Position numbers and translations under genes: made by a program. Positions 24,921 to 38,912 of a stretch of DNA of 64,000 nt are shown piece after piece. Numbering within the stretch: position 1 is the stretch's first letter; every line of letters starts with the position of its first letter. The notes beneath the pieces are model-generated. The model was given only the letters and a program-made list of their open reading frames with translations. It did not search any database and was not told the DNA's origin. Source of the DNA: Dicaeum eximium (lineage: Eukaryota > Chordata > Aves > Passeriformes > Dicaeidae); contig VWZP01001727.1 in the NCBI GenBank assembly GCA_013396995.1, positions 1 to 64,000 of the forward strand, read 5' to 3'.

Positions 24921-26476
24921 TACAAGACAGCTTATAACACATTCATGGTTCAGCTCATGCAAATTCAACTGTATCTGAATCTCAGAACACTATTATTAAA
25001 AACACATGTATCTGAGGTAATAACAACAGCAGGTCCTGTATGACACCAGCAAACAAAACCTGAAATGAAATTCAATACAGCATAATGTAAGGCAATGCAA
25101 GATGATGTGAAAATGGCCTTCCTGCAGATCTATGTGCTGAACAGGCATTTAAATCTTATTATACCCAATCATATTGCACTATTTGGGCACATTTCTAGAT
25201 AGTATAAAGAAACATTATGCCTAGTACTGCTAATTCCCCACACACAGCAGATGGTTTCACCATAGTGAAAATGTGTGTTTCAAAATCAGACCCTATGTAG
25301 GGAAGGTAATGATGGAAACCGTGGCATCACATTTCAAAGATACAGAGCTCAGTTTAAAAAAAATAAAGCAAAAAGCCAAATACTACATAGGCAGTGAATA
25401 TGGCAATGATTTACTGAAACTTCTCTAACAAGTAGGGGAGCCAGAAGTGAGATGCTGATGCTTTCTTTACCTTTACCATGTAGGAGAGAGCAGCTGCACA
25501 GAGCACAGCTAAGACATGGGGTTCCAAATAACCAAGTTATTTTACATGCCTGGGGTATCAGAAAAGTAGAACTACCAGCTCCAGTGCTAAAGGAAAGCTC
25601 AGTAAGCATGATAAGCAGCAATGCCACATCCATAACCTAGTGAAGGCAACAAATACCTTTCTGAACACCTCGCACATCACAGCTATATCAAGTTCTGGCT
25701 CCACTGGAGCCCAATGCAGAAACACCAGGTATTAGAGGATACATAAGCTTGGAATTTCTAAGAAAATTCTCTATAGGGAAACAATGTCAGCTATTTCTGT
25801 TAGGAATTAAAGAGGGCAAAAAAATGTACTCAAGGCAAATTACACTATTTCTGTCACAAACTCCCTGCAAGAACAAGATTGCTGTATTGGATGGAGACTT
25901 GCATTTTGGCTCACAAACATCCTTGTGAGTTTGTCCCACCCTCCCTTGAGTGCAGCCCTTCCTTGGGACTTGACAGCAACCAGCAGAGGCAGCTGCCTTT
26001 TACAGACCATGACCTGAAAAGCAAAGAAAGATGTTTTTGTGCCCCTTTATCCTATAAACCTTTAGGTAGATAATGGGCTTGGCAAACTTTTCACGAGCTC
26101 TTGTGAATTTATGTTCTTTGAGACCAGTGTGAATGAGGACAACCAGGTCCAGTGTTTTATGTTTGATATCCAATGTTCAAAAGGAATTAAATGAGCATGA
26201 GGTTCGGGGTACGGAGTGCAGGGAGGAGTGGGGGCATGGCTTTTCCCCCGGATACCTTCAAAGGGACTGTCAAAAGAGTGCATTGTTTATTCCACCCCTG
26301 ACTCCTGGCCCGGAGGAAGCCTTCTCATACAGAATTATCCCTGTACCATCCTGGCAGGGAGCAGGTCTCTATGGAGGCTGGGTCTGGTTTCCAAAGGCTG
26401 GCTGAGCTGAAAGAGGAGCCAGGAGTGTCCCGTGAAGCCAGAGGCAGGTTCTGAGTGCCCAGTGCTGCCACGAGCT

Positions 26477-26506
26477 GTGTGTGCAGCGTGAGCGGTGTGT
26501 GCAGCG
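26477..26506. repeat. Short tandem duplication of GTGTGTGCAGCG
   Basis: Two copies of GTGTGTGCAGCG lie about 18-19 bp apart in a GC-richer patch. CCCAGTGC-type sequence flanks both sides. It is a minor local duplication. Confidence 0.6.
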
Positions 26507-27910
26507 CCCAGTGCCAGATGTTCTACAAAGAGAGCAACACACCCAACAGGGGCTTCACTACTTGCAGAAGCTTAGTCATTTTTGTTGTGATTAGAGCCAC
26601 ATGGGATCTGTTTGAGACTTAATATTTCTGCATTCCCTCTTGAGCCAAAGAGAGAAGATTCACCAGGATCAACTCCCTGCTCTGCCAAAAGGAGCACATC
26701 CCATATCAGCTGCTTCAGTTTCCTACACCCCAGCATAGCAGTCCCTTTCTTCCTCAGATCAGAACCATACTTAAGGCACGTCAAAACTTCTCAGGAAAAA
26801 TGTTTTTCATTAAAAATTCCACATTCCCTAAGGAATTTTCAACAAATGGCCATTTTCTGACATTTGTTTTGTTGAAAAATTTCTGACCAGTTCTGTGAAT
26901 ATAACATTACATGTGCTGCACAAAACTAAACACTTACAGAAAGCTAGATAATATAAATTTGGAAACCTGTTAATTAGAGCCAACCATATGAAACATATGT
27001 CAGTTACTGATATATATTAAAAATACAGTTAAATATAGCAGTTTGTTTTCCACCACTACAGCTATGTAATAGCTCACAAAAAATGAGAAGTGCGAGGACA
27101 AAATCTTGAGACAGCACATGAGTGTTCATTTTGGTCACTTTATTGGTGTCCTATGAATATGTACTGAAGACAAAACATTTTGTCACTGCTTTTCAGGGAC
27201 CTTCAGCTTGTAAAATGCAAGTACCAATTCTGCTTTCTTTATCATGGGCAGCAAATCCTAAATCTAAGATATTTTCTCAGAGCTGCCACTACTCAACCAT
27301 GAGAAAGCCTGAGATGTCTTTGGTAGCAACTTATGTCAGGATTTGATTATACATACAACATCTATTACTTTGGAACATGTGTTCCAGAGTGTAGTACTGG
27401 TACTTCACCATTATAGACACTTTCCTTCGAAGTTAAGAGAGAATAGTATCAGTTTTAAGTGAAGAATGTGACACAACACTAACAGAAATGGGCCAAACAA
27501 CCTATTCCTCTAAGCGCCTTTCTTTGCTGGGCAGTAGCCAAACTCCTCATGCAAATGGAGAAAAGATGACAAATGGTCTATGCTCTACTCTGAAGTCAGT
27601 TCCCAAAACTGCAGACTGGCCCACTGCACCATTAGCTTTGCCACAGACAGGGAGCAGGTCTGTCTGCAGTCAGCCACTACAAGACCCTGCAAGCACATGT
27701 CTGGCTATGGCATTACAAACTCCCCAGCCAGGCTGAATGCAGCCCAGGCAAAGACATTTTTACACTGGTGACCAAATGTATTGGATCTGCTCATTAGAGC
27801 ACGGCTGCCAGCAGGAGCCCAACCCAGAACCTCCAGTTAAAGCCATACAAGTTACTGCTTCCAGCCCCAAAGTAACAACTCACAGCCAGTGACAAAATCC
27901 CACCAATAAA

Positions 27911-27982
27911 ATGCACCCACAAAACAAAAAAACCACAACACAAAGAAAAAAACCACACAAACCCCAAAACCCCACACAATGC
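27911..27982. repeat. A/C-rich low-complexity tract
   Basis: About 70 bp consists almost only of A and C on the plus strand (repeats of the CACAAAACAAAAAAACC type). Its complement is T/G-rich and forms a 61-codon minus-strand frame rich in phenylalanine, tryptophan and glycine, which is an artefact of composition. Confidence 0.85.
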
Positions 27983-30079
27983 ACAGGTATGTCTGATCTA
28001 GTTTCCAGCACAACAAAAAGGACTACACTGAAAAATTACAGCAGAATAAAGGCCGTTAAGCTGCAGACAGGGGCTCACTAATTTGAGAATATTTGCTATT
28101 TTCTCACTAACCTGAGAACCTCATTGGCATCCTGCATGACAGAGTTTGCCCTTTCCCCATCAAAGCTTAGCTAAAAAGCAGATGCAATCAATAACCCTTC
28201 CAAAGCAGATACCAAAGCAGATTTTCTGCACATGTCAAAAGTTTCTTAAATCATTTGTATACTACACTTGGACTTTCTCCTCCCTGTGCCCAGAGGCTAA
28301 GTCTCATTACACCAAGAGGAATTAAGGAAATCTGAAAGTGTTCATAACATGAGGTGGGCTGTTTCTATCATAGTAATGACTTTCCTGAATTTAGGTTTTA
28401 CAAATCTAGAACAGATACATCTATAAGAAAATCAAATGCTATAAAGTGAACTTGGCACTCCTAACTAGTAGCTAATTAATTTCTTTGATAGTACTAAAGA
28501 GAAAAGTTAAAAATGGTAATAGAACACTATTTGTTCCTATATAAAGATTAATACTGCAGAAGAAAACCTCTTTGAAGTTTTATCACATTTCATCCTTGCT
28601 GAATAGTCGTGGCTTCTGCAGCTGCTACATGAAATGTAACTGTCACACCAGTAAATAAATACGTATGCAGTACTATAATGCAGCTGCCCCTGGTAACAGC
28701 ATTAGAATAAAGCCTTTAGTGGTCACCACAGACCAAACCAGAAATACATTCTGACTTTATAAAGATGAGTTTTCATGTCACTGAACATGCTAGCCCATAC
28801 ACTATAAAGCTCATGTGCTAGAGCTTATTACTAATTTTTCCTCCTTCTTCAAAATTCAGAAAAGGGAGAAACCTTGTTTGCTGCTTATTTTGGCTTCCTC
28901 CCTGCAAGACATTTCTAACAAAAAACATGTTCAGTTCCTTTTCCCCTCTGGCCCACTCTTCCAGTACTGAAGAGTTCCTCTCATCTCTCCCCACAGCCAG
29001 CGCTACCTCAACTCCTATTTCCTCTTTCTCGTGTTTTAACACAACCCCCACACAGTGTGAGCAAAACACAGCTCCTGGAACAATGCCTGTGGGAAAAGGG
29101 ATAAGGTAAGATCAACTCCCTCATCTATGCTGGTCTGCAGATTTCATCAGAACACTGATTTCAGGGAAAAAAACATCCTGTTAATTTTACTAGGAAACTC
29201 CAAGAGCAACAGACCCACACAGATGTACAACATTGTAATACACAGAAAGTTGGCAGCATGAAAAGAACACCTGTTGCTGACAAACTATTTCTATTACAGT
29301 TTTAAGTCCGAATAGCTTGTACTTATTTTAATTCTTTTTTCATTCTCTTGTAGATCTCAGTTACATATAATCACACGTCTTCAAGCCAAATGATTTCTCT
29401 AGTAGACAAGCTCTTTTCATAGAAATGAAAGATGATTCTTTTATAAGGTCACTTGTGGAGAGCCTGCCCAAACAGAGATGAAAACATTAACAAGGGCCTG
29501 CTCTGTATTCTAGAGAAAAATAACATTTGAAAGGAACAAGAAAAAAAAAAAAATCAGACAAGCAAGAGCCAAGTGGGAAGTCCTGCTATCTACCCATTCA
29601 GCACTTCTGCAAACAGATCTCTTTAGTCATCTGCAAGCTTGGCCATAAGCTCCCTGCAGGAATTATAGCTCATGCATACACAAGTCCCAAAGATTTTGTT
29701 CAAAGTTTAATCATATGACAGAGAAATATCACCCGTTTACTGTATATGCTACCTCAAGTTATCTCATAACATCAGATTTTTGAAAAGGTGAAGATGCCAC
29801 ACAGCACTGGCAAAGTGACAGAAATAATTTTAAATGTTCAATTCATCAGTTATTCAGGATATTCTCACAAAGAAGGGGGGAAAAAACCAAGGGCAGTTAT
29901 GAAGGAAGGTGTGCAAGTGTGCAGAAGTTTAAGCATTAAAGAGAGGAGCACGACTAAAATATCAAACACTAAATTCAAATGAACCATTAGGATTTCCTCC
30001 TTCCCCCACTGCAAGAATGTTGACAAAAAGATCTAGAATAAGTAAGTAGCTGTGTTTTCTGAAAGGAACCATTTCATCT

Positions 30080-30118
30080 TGTTGGTGTTTTTTGGTTGGT
30101 TTTTTGGGGTTTTTTTTA
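30080..30118. repeat. T/G-rich low-complexity tract
   Basis: T runs are interspersed with GG and GGGG. It is similar in kind to the tracts at 47819 and 59490, and complementary in kind to 27911. Confidence 0.8.
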
Positions 30119-33100
30119 TATCAATGGTTACTATCCCTCTCTCTCAACACTATCTCAGGTCTAGGTAAGAGTGTCACGAGTACATCTAGCACATCTTTTA
30201 AAGTACTTGATTTGCTTGTAACTTCATACCACTTCTGTTTCCTCTGCCTTACTTTGTAGTCTAGAAAGGTTATGAGAAACCTAAAGAGGCACAGTCATCT
30301 ACCTCAAAAGCAAGTAGGGAAACAGCTGATATGTCTCAAAAAGCATCTTTTTCCTCTGCAATTGCATTTCAATTTCCCCTATCCTTGGGGAGCCTATTCC
30401 TTTTTCTAAAGAAAAATAGCTCAAACTAGGCAAGTCAGTAAATGGTTTACACACCACAGCTATTACCTAACAAGTTGGTCAAAACTTCCTCAGACTTCAG
30501 GAGCCAGCTCTCTCAAAGGATGGTCCAACACCACACAGTAACGCTCAGGTAGAGAGCGTTATGAGAGAATAAAGAAAAACACGCTCATTTCCCAAAAAGC
30601 GCACAGGTGAGGTCAGAAAACAGTACCAAGGAAATAAGGCAGGTTTCACTGCTGAATGTCATTTTCCTCCTCAGCTGACAGAGAATCCAGAGGGCAACTT
30701 CTTGCTGCATGTCACCTCAGGGCTTTGCAGTGGTTCATGAGGTGCCAAGGCCAGCAAGGCTTTCCTGACATGTGCACTTACTCCCCACTCACCAGTTACT
30801 TCTAGTGCAGGATCTCCAAAACATTTGCTTAAACAATCATGGGGGCTGTGTGACTACACCCAAATAAAACTGAATTCTTGACATATTATTTAGAGACCAC
30901 AAAAGATGGAAGCAGAAAAAAAAATAGCCATTTTCTACATAGGCACACTCTGGAAATGGCTGGATAACATTCAAACTTTTGAAGAGAACAAAAGGAGTCC
31001 AGCTCAAGTCAGACAGTTGGTTGAAAAATTGAGACTCAACAGGTACAATCAGACAACACTATAAGAAATAAGAGCCATGATATTAGCTCTAAGTTTGCCC
31101 TTAACACGTATGTAATGCCAGGTGCATATTTTATAGCACTGTACAATATAGTTGCAATAGTAGACGACCACTTCATGGAGGGATCTTGAGCTGTGACTCT
31201 GACCCACAACTGTACAAAGCACCTCCCCTCCTGTCTTTCAAGATTCTAGCACTGTATTGAAGACAGAAAAGCCAGCATGTACCAGCCCACCACCACTAAG
31301 CATCCTTCAGGAGAGCCTGTTCTAGATAAGAAATGCTGCACTTCCACCACGTTTTCTTTCTCTCTCAGCCATTTCTTCCTCCTCAGTCTCCACTCCATTC
31401 GTTGGAAAGCAACACCACCAAATAATTTTTGAACACATTTTTGACTTCAATTTGTCCTCTCCAAAATGGGTCTTAAATCAGAAAAAAGAAAGTGAAACCA
31501 AATCTCTACCATGCTATCCTACATGGTAAGCAATACACAGAAGCAATCAGCCAGCTCCTTGTTAAAAGGCTGAAGGAGGAAGATTTAAAGCTGCAAGTAT
31601 CAAGGAAAAGCCAACCTCTTACACCCATTTTTAGGCAAGCAGCCCCATTATCCAGAGCAGCTGAGCTCACAGCTCTCACGTTGGCAGCACTGTACTCTCA
31701 GTCCTCATGCTTTGGTGTCCAGTTTCATGCTACCACGTTTGAATGTTGTATTGCAGAGCTGCTTATTTAGACTCTTCATCTGGCCCTTGTCACTGGTCCT
31801 ATTACCAGGTTTCAAGAAGTTCCAGATGTGCACATTAACAGCACTGGCAGCTTTTCTAGAGCAAAACAAATTGCATCTTTGAGTTGTACTTGGCAACATC
31901 TAACTTTTTTAAGTGTATATCCATATTGCCTGGCATAAGGGCAGAGAGCCATCTTGGGCCCAAACTCTCACTTTCCCAAGAGGTATTTCCCCCAGAGGTA
32001 TACTGATATGAAAAGAAAAAAAAGAAATCAGAATGCTTTGTGATTACTCTGTGGCACACTGAGCCTGTAAAACTAAACCCATTTTATTTCATCATATTCA
32101 AATCCCCACAGTTCCAGTGAAATTTAATTATACCTTCACTTTGCATAATTAAACAGCCATTTCATGGCTTTCTAAAGCATATAAAATGACTGATGAGTGT
32201 AGTGGTAAAACTTTCAAAAGTACTAAGAGATTTAGGAGGCTACAGGTATGTCTAGACAGCAGCTAACTTGCATAAAAGCAGCAGTATTATTTTGTTTGCC
32301 CAGTGGGATTAAGCAGCTCTCCACATATGCCACATTTTAGCAGTTCAACTATTTCTGGTATTTTATCTACCCCATTTACAGCTAGCTCAAGTAACTGCAT
32401 CATGTAGAACAGATATATGTAAAATCCTGGTGATTTATCAGATGGGACTCAATATTTTAGCCACAAAGGAACTTTCATAGTTTGGTGAAGCAGCAGCTAT
32501 GAATGCCCAATTGAACCCCTAGCACTGTTTCATGCCAGTACATTAATTAAGAAACAACATTTTTTCCCCCCCTCCACACTAAAAAAACCCCACATATTAC
32601 GGCAAATTTCTTTCTCTCATTTTGTATAGTCCCTGAAAAGCTTCTTAGATCAAATTCACCATATTTTAAGTTTCTTCTTTCCTGGTTTTCTGTGCTATGT
32701 TCATCCTTGTGGTATCCAAGTCAGCTGTCCTTAACTCATTCCTCTTTGAGGAGAGGTGATAATGAGCTGTGGCATCTCTAACAGCAGAGCACAAAAGCTT
32801 TTTCTAACTCTTTTCCTTTTGGAAAATTGATATTTTGTAAGCAGCTAGAGTAGAATTCACACATAACAAGTAGTATCTGATTTTTTCTCTCTCATTCCCT
32901 TGCCTTTTCAAAGAGACTGCCTTTGCTGATAGAATGGTTTCTGAAGCTAAAGGACACATCTTAGAGGATCCTTTCTTTACACAGCAGCACAGGTGATGGG
33001 GACTTTCAGTCAACACGCTGCGCACAGAACATAATTAACAACACCCTGCTTTGAGAAAGTATTTGCTTCACATACTAGGTAAAAAGTAACGATTTTTACC

Positions 33101-36100
33101 ATTCTCAGAAACTCTACAAAAAGCCTTTACTATGCCCAGAATGCTACCACTTTATATGCAAAATCATTCTAATAAAGCAACCAAGGGTAACACAAGTTGA
33201 TTTGCCTATAGCAGACTTTTCTTTTTAATTCAGTCTTGTCTTAACAAGTCAATAGGCCATAACTTAAGATAGCATTTCTATGCCCAATACATAATCTTGT
33301 AAGAAAACCAGAAAAAAACATTAATTAGGACTCCTGTCTGAAAAATACATCATGCTGCACTTCAAGTAGTGAAACAGGTGTTTTAACTTATTTTACACAT
33401 TTCTATTCAAATACAATCCTAATGTAGAATGGTAAAGACTAAAAGGAAAAAAAACACAGATGGAGTAATATATACATAACGAAATGTGAAAGTATAAATA
33501 ATGCAAGCATATGGCGTACATGGGAAACTGCTTAGATGATCAGGCAAAAGTCAAATGAAAGCAGCATTCCCTGTTTTAGTCTTCAGTCATAAGATGGAAA
33601 GCCTTCTTGCATTTTTTACAAAGGTTAAAATACTCTTTTTTCTTGACAATTACAACATTTCCTGGACTAAACACTTTTTACTCTAATTTCTATTATTCAG
33701 TTTCTAAAAATGCATCTAGACTTGGCCCAGTCACTGGAGATTGTGCAGAGCACACAGATCCGATCACAGCAGTTTTGTGATTTAGCATTTCCAGAGATCC
33801 ACACGTACCTGATAGCTGTGCATAGAAAAGGTCACCTAAGTTTATAGCATGCACATGGATAGAATAACAATACAGGAGAGATCTCTATTGAGGAAAAACA
33901 ACCTTGAAAACCCACCAGATTGCATAAACTAAAAATGTTGCCAGAAGCCAACACAGACAGAAGTAGAAATTGCTGAAAAACAGCTCTCCAACAAACAGCT
34001 GACATACACAAATACAAAACTATATTTATAAAAATAAGCAACCTACTTTTTCTTGGACAATCCAGCTTGAGGAGCTGAGGAGCTGCAGCCCCAAGCTTAG
34101 CCTGCGACCTTTACAAACCCACTTAGCTGAGGGCCCCCTAAAAAGCTCTATCCTGGAGCCAGCTGGACTTTCAGCTGGGTTGGTGCCCCAGATCAGCAGC
34201 TGTAGCTCCCAGGAGCCCCACCCCTCTGCAAGAGCTGCTGGTTCTGCAAGGGATGGAGGAAAGTTCACACACCAACACCTCAGCAGCCCCACCACAAACT
34301 CAGTGTTTTAATGGAAATCTGCCTTTGACATCAGTTTAAGCTACACTCCCTGGACTGGCTAAGGTACAAGTGGGGTTTTTTTTTCTTTTGTGCAGAGAAA
34401 AAAATACCAGGTACACGCATTTCTTACACTGTTGCTGGAAAGTTTGCCACCACCAAAATGTCAGAAGTGGCAATAGAGCAAGTGTCTGATGGCAATCCAT
34501 GGCAATAAAGCAAGTGCCTGAGGAGCAGAGCCAAGCACCAGGATCCTTCTCATCCTCCTGCTTCATGTTCTGTCCTCTTCTGTGGATGGGGAGGTGACTG
34601 CCAGCCATTCACAGGGAGTTATGTCCTACTTGCATTTGCTGACTTGCCTGTGCCATAGGCAGTAGTGTAAACCACAAAAGCATTTGCCACCCAGCTTCCT
34701 TTTACTCAAGAATGATGGCAATTATGACAGGCAGAAAAAGAAAACAGGGAGGAAATTCAGCTACCTGCTCCAGCAATTTAAGACTAACTCCTGGAAACAA
34801 AGCTGTAGCATTCCCTGCAAGTGTCATCACTACAAAGCCAGCAATGAACACAAAGGATTTAAAAACAATCCTAAGTTACAAATGCACATTGATTTTCAAT
34901 AAAGCCATTTGAACATTTTTTTTGCTTGGACTGCAGGTTACTCTGTCACCACTGATTTACAGACAAGATATCCCCATATAATATTATTACTACTATTATT
35001 TTGTATGTGTTAAGTATTTTTTAAGCATTTCTACTTCCAACAGTGGGGAAAATAATATGAGAGGGAAAAAAAAAAAGAGAGAAGAATGCCATTTGATTTT
35101 CTTTTATTTCCTGTTGGAATTGCTTGGAAAGCTGAAAGAACACATAATCTTACCAGATAAAGAGGCATTTGTTTTGAAATAGCAACACAGGTCATATTGG
35201 CTTTCCACCAGCAATGTTGCTAACAGATTGACCACAGGAAATTAAGAAGAGACAGCTCTGAGAAAGCTCTTCATGATTCATATTCAAGGTGAGTGGCCAG
35301 TTTTTTCTTCCTCGTTCAGCAACTTTCCACTACAAAACATCCATATACTAGAAGGCTGTCATGCAAAAGGCAGAGGTCATGAGAAGAAATTAAAGTAATA
35401 CAACTGGCTGATACAGGTCAACCTGGTGATTGCAGACCTTCCAGCTCAGGACTGCCTTAATTTGTTCAGCTAAGTAGGATAGCCCCTGAAAGAGCAATCA
35501 CAGTAAAAATGTATGAATAAGAACATGGAAAGGATGCAAAGAGCACCTGTTTGGTGATGCTGGATGCTTCACACACACATCGTGGTAAATACGAAAGGAG
35601 GAAACCTTAGAACAAAACTCTTGACTATTTTTCATCCACACACAGTACCTATGGGATCTGATTTCACTTTTCAAACAGATGCAGCTACAGCTGCTTCACT
35701 TGCGAGGTGTCTCCTAACACTGTTGATGAATAGCCCTACATTTATCTCCCGGGGACGTTGATCAGAAGGGAATCTGCTTTGTGCTCCAGATTTCAGTAAA
35801 AGTGCCTAAAACCATGAAACGCCACAGACAACCAAGGGCTCACCTGAGAGGGATGATGCCTTTGTTGTGATTCCTAAACAGCTTTCAGGCACTGTCAAAA
35901 AGCAAAGTGAGCATGCGCTTGGAATGGCTAACAGTGACACAGAGGGTTACACTGGAGGTAAGCCTCTCAAGCTGTGTCTCCTTCAGGTGCTCAGGCCCTC
36001 AGCTCCTGGCCAAGATGCCACAGTGAGGGCTGAGAGCCTGCCTGGCCTATATTAGGGCCAGGATTCTGGTACAGTCATCAATTCAACATTTTACCCATTA

Positions 36101-38715
36101 CTATCAACACTTAAATATTTTGTGTCAATATTTGACAGGGATAAATGAGATTATCTGGATAATTGTAGACTTTTCAGCCCAACCTGAAACCAGAGGAAAA
36201 TAATGAAGCATTTGATACAGAATGCAGCTAAAAGAAGTGATGAAAGGTGGTGTGATGTCAAACAATGTGGGTTTATGGAGAAGAACAGAACTTTTCAAGC
36301 AGTTGTTACCTTTCTTAAGAAAAATACAAGTTTCAGTGTAAAGGGCAATATACTTAGCCTTCTGCAGGGTATTTGACTTGCTAGTCCTGATAGAGGAGGT
36401 CAAATAATATGGGGTCAACACAGTTAGCACTTAATGTGTTAAAAACAGGCAGACAGGTTTCATCTTAGAAATTTGAAGCAACTAGTTATATCTGAGAAGT
36501 CATCACAAAGCAGGTACTTATGGGGAGGACCCCAAGGATTTGCCTCTTGGACATACAGTGCTGACACTTCTCAGGACACAAGAGAAAATAGAGCCTCCCC
36601 ACTGAGAAAGGCAGTAGAGCTGAAGATTAGGAAGATGGTGAGAAAGAAAAACACATCTTTGCTACAGAGCATTCAAGGAGTCACACACATTTCAGGACAG
36701 CCAAATGTACATGTCAAAAACCCCAGACAGACTAAAAACAAAGAGTGAAAGCCAAAGAAAAAAAATAAAATTAAATATATTTTAAAAACATTTCTCCAGG
36801 CATTGGCTCCCACATTCACTCCTCCTTGTCGTGCAGGCAGTAATCATGCAGCATGGGGCTGGCTAGTTGTCTATGCAGAGCTAGTTTTCTGTTTGCAAAT
36901 TTTGGAGGCTTTAAATAAAAACACCAAAGAACAGGTTCCAGACATTATGTGGCAATCCCAAGGCTCCAGCTAGCTAGCACAAGGAGAATGGAAACAAGAG
37001 AAACCCCCTAGGAGATGCAGAGAGGATAAAAGGGAATGTAACTCATTCCAGAAAGTGCCCCAGTGATGACCGTAGACTCCTCCTTGTTCCTGATGCTGTG
37101 GGAAGGTCGCAGATGCCATGGGCATTCCTGCATGTTGCCTCATCATTTTTGGCAAGTGAGATCTAGGTAAGAAATGACAGGTCACAGAGTGGACTCAGGA
37201 AGTATCCTTCCTCAGGACAGCACCTCAGTGTGTTTAAAGTATACTGCTGCACTTGAAGTGTAGCTAAGTGTATGTTACCTGCCTGTGATTTTTGTGCTGA
37301 AGAATGATGGCTTTGAGTATGTGCTTAAATCAGTGTCAGAATCCTTCACTTCTTGGCTGAGCAATTAGTGTCAAGTCAGGGAAGGGGAGCATATTTTTAT
37401 TGTGAGAACATATGCCCAGAGAGAGTAGGACTGAGCCCAAAAATCATCAAATATGGTCCTGAATGTTGCCTGAGGGTAAATTTGAAGTTGTGTCAACTTG
37501 GCCCACATTCGAAGGAGTAACTTCAGGCAGACAGGCGGGAGTAACCTGCCAGCCCTGAGAGCCATCCATTACACCCTCCCTGACAAGAAGGAAGCAGGTT
37601 AATTTTGATTCAGACAGCCCAGCAAAATCCTACTTGTACAAAGTGAGCCATTCTTCAAGGCTGGTTTTGAAAGGCTTTTTTTTATAATGGTTAAATAACT
37701 ATTTGTTTTTGTGCTGTTATCAATCATCGTGGTGAACAGCCAGTGATAACTGAAAAAATTGGATGTGTTCAGAAAGGAAGAATACCTGGGGACCGGGCTA
37801 TAAACATCCTTCAAAAAGAAAGCATCCTCTGTGGAAAGCTGATTTTCATTCTTTCCAAACACATATCCTAGACACACAGGCACTTCGTGAATAAACAGTT
37901 TAACTGCTTTAATTAAGGCAATACAGCTAAGCTATCACATCCAGCCAAGCTAATGTGACTTCTGCTGAACAATAATGGTAAAAGTATTATTCCCTGAAAC
38001 TTGGATGAGGGACAATTTTACAAACTATTTTTTTTCTAGTCTGTCCATCATCACTCTTGTGCGAGAACAAGTTTGTGGTCTCCACTGTACTGAAACCCAC
38101 TGAGCTAGAAAATGTAAAGACTAGAAATATGTAGTCATCAATCCCTGTTAAACCATCACTTCAGGAGATATCCAGTAAAAAAATGTCATGGTTTTAAAAG
38201 CTGAAGCCTGATATCACCATTCTCCCCTCACCATTCTCTCCTTTCCAAGGCACACAGTAAGTTGCAGCAGTTTCAGAAGGAACTGTGTCCATCACAATAG
38301 CTGAATCTCTGACAAGGGTATCGAATTATGGAGAAGGAAATGGCAGTGCTCTAGGTTTCAGTGCTTGCAGGCAAAGAACAATCCCTCGTCCTTTAAAAAT
38401 AAGCAATGAAAGAGTAATACCCTACATATTGTATAGGTAAATTCTAAGTAAAGAATGTAAAAATATTTATGAACATAAGGACAAAATCCACAAGAGCATT
38501 AGGAGAATTTCTCAGCAAAGGCAAAGGCATCCCTGACAGGCATGAGCTGTAGAATTCCAGCAAAATATTTGTTCCTTTAGTAAGAAACCAGCCTGGAGAA
38601 CCTCATATCCAGCAGTGCAAAACTGAGAGGCCAAGACCAAGCTTAGAATTTGGCCACTAAATAAAAAGATGACGAATTTTAAGTGTAATGAAAATAGTTT
38701 CTGTAAGGATTTAAA
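30119..38715. other. Unique non-coding DNA
   Basis: No gene, CR1 or LTR signature is seen over about 8.6 kb. Open frames are at most 101 codons (36125-36430, minus strand) with no recognised domain. A small hairpin lies at 30539-30561. A CAG/GTAAG-type donor match (GATCTAGGTAAG near 37160) has no supporting exon features. GC is slightly raised around 34050-34300 and 37000-37180. Confidence 0.5.
30539..30561. repeat. Perfect 8-bp inverted repeat containing CpGs
   Basis: TAACGCTC (30539-30546) and GAGCGTTA (30554-30561) flank the seven-base loop AGGTAGA. Each arm retains a CpG, which is uncommon in this window. Confidence 0.75.
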
Positions 38716-38732
38716 CATGCCTTCGTGGCATG
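38716..38732. repeat. Hairpin CATGCC-TTCGT-GGCATG (first copy)
   Basis: A perfect 6-bp stem has a five-base TTCGT loop. The identical 17-mer occurs again at 51444-51460. Flanking sequence of the two copies is not obviously similar. Confidence 0.75.
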
Positions 38733-38734
38733 AG

Positions 38735-38912
38735 TCCCTACCCTTGGGCTACCTCAGCATGCAGTACCCACCTCAGTCCATGAGCCACACCCCTCCACAG
38801 CACTGGAGTGTTTGAGGGGACTCCAAAATCCATGCAGCTAGTCCAGAAAAGCTCTGCCTGCCCACAGCACCTCCCTAGTTGTGTGCAGATCCCTACTCTT
38901 GGGTTAGCTCAG
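38735..38912. repeat. Diverged direct repeat, 23 bp, about 155 bp apart
   Basis: TCCCTACCCTTGGGCTACC and following bases (38735-38757) recur as TCCCTACTCTTGGGTTAGC and following bases (38890-38912), with three mismatches in 23. Sequence between and beyond the copies does not obviously align, so this may be the remnant of a local duplication or two fragments of an unrecognised repeat. Confidence 0.6.

Larger units (their letters stand above)
24921..30070. other. Unique non-coding DNA
   Basis: No gene is supported; frames are at most 94 codons and are opposed by frames on the other strand. A mid-GC patch at 26200-26520 carries a short GTGTGTGCAGCG duplication. An A/C-rich tract lies at 27911-27982 and an A13 run near 29539. 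No CR1 or LTR signature was found. Confidence 0.5.

Noticed and set aside
37155..37170. Splice donor TCTAGGTAAG as evidence for an exon
   Set aside because: An isolated donor match is common by chance; no acceptor or coding frame fits.
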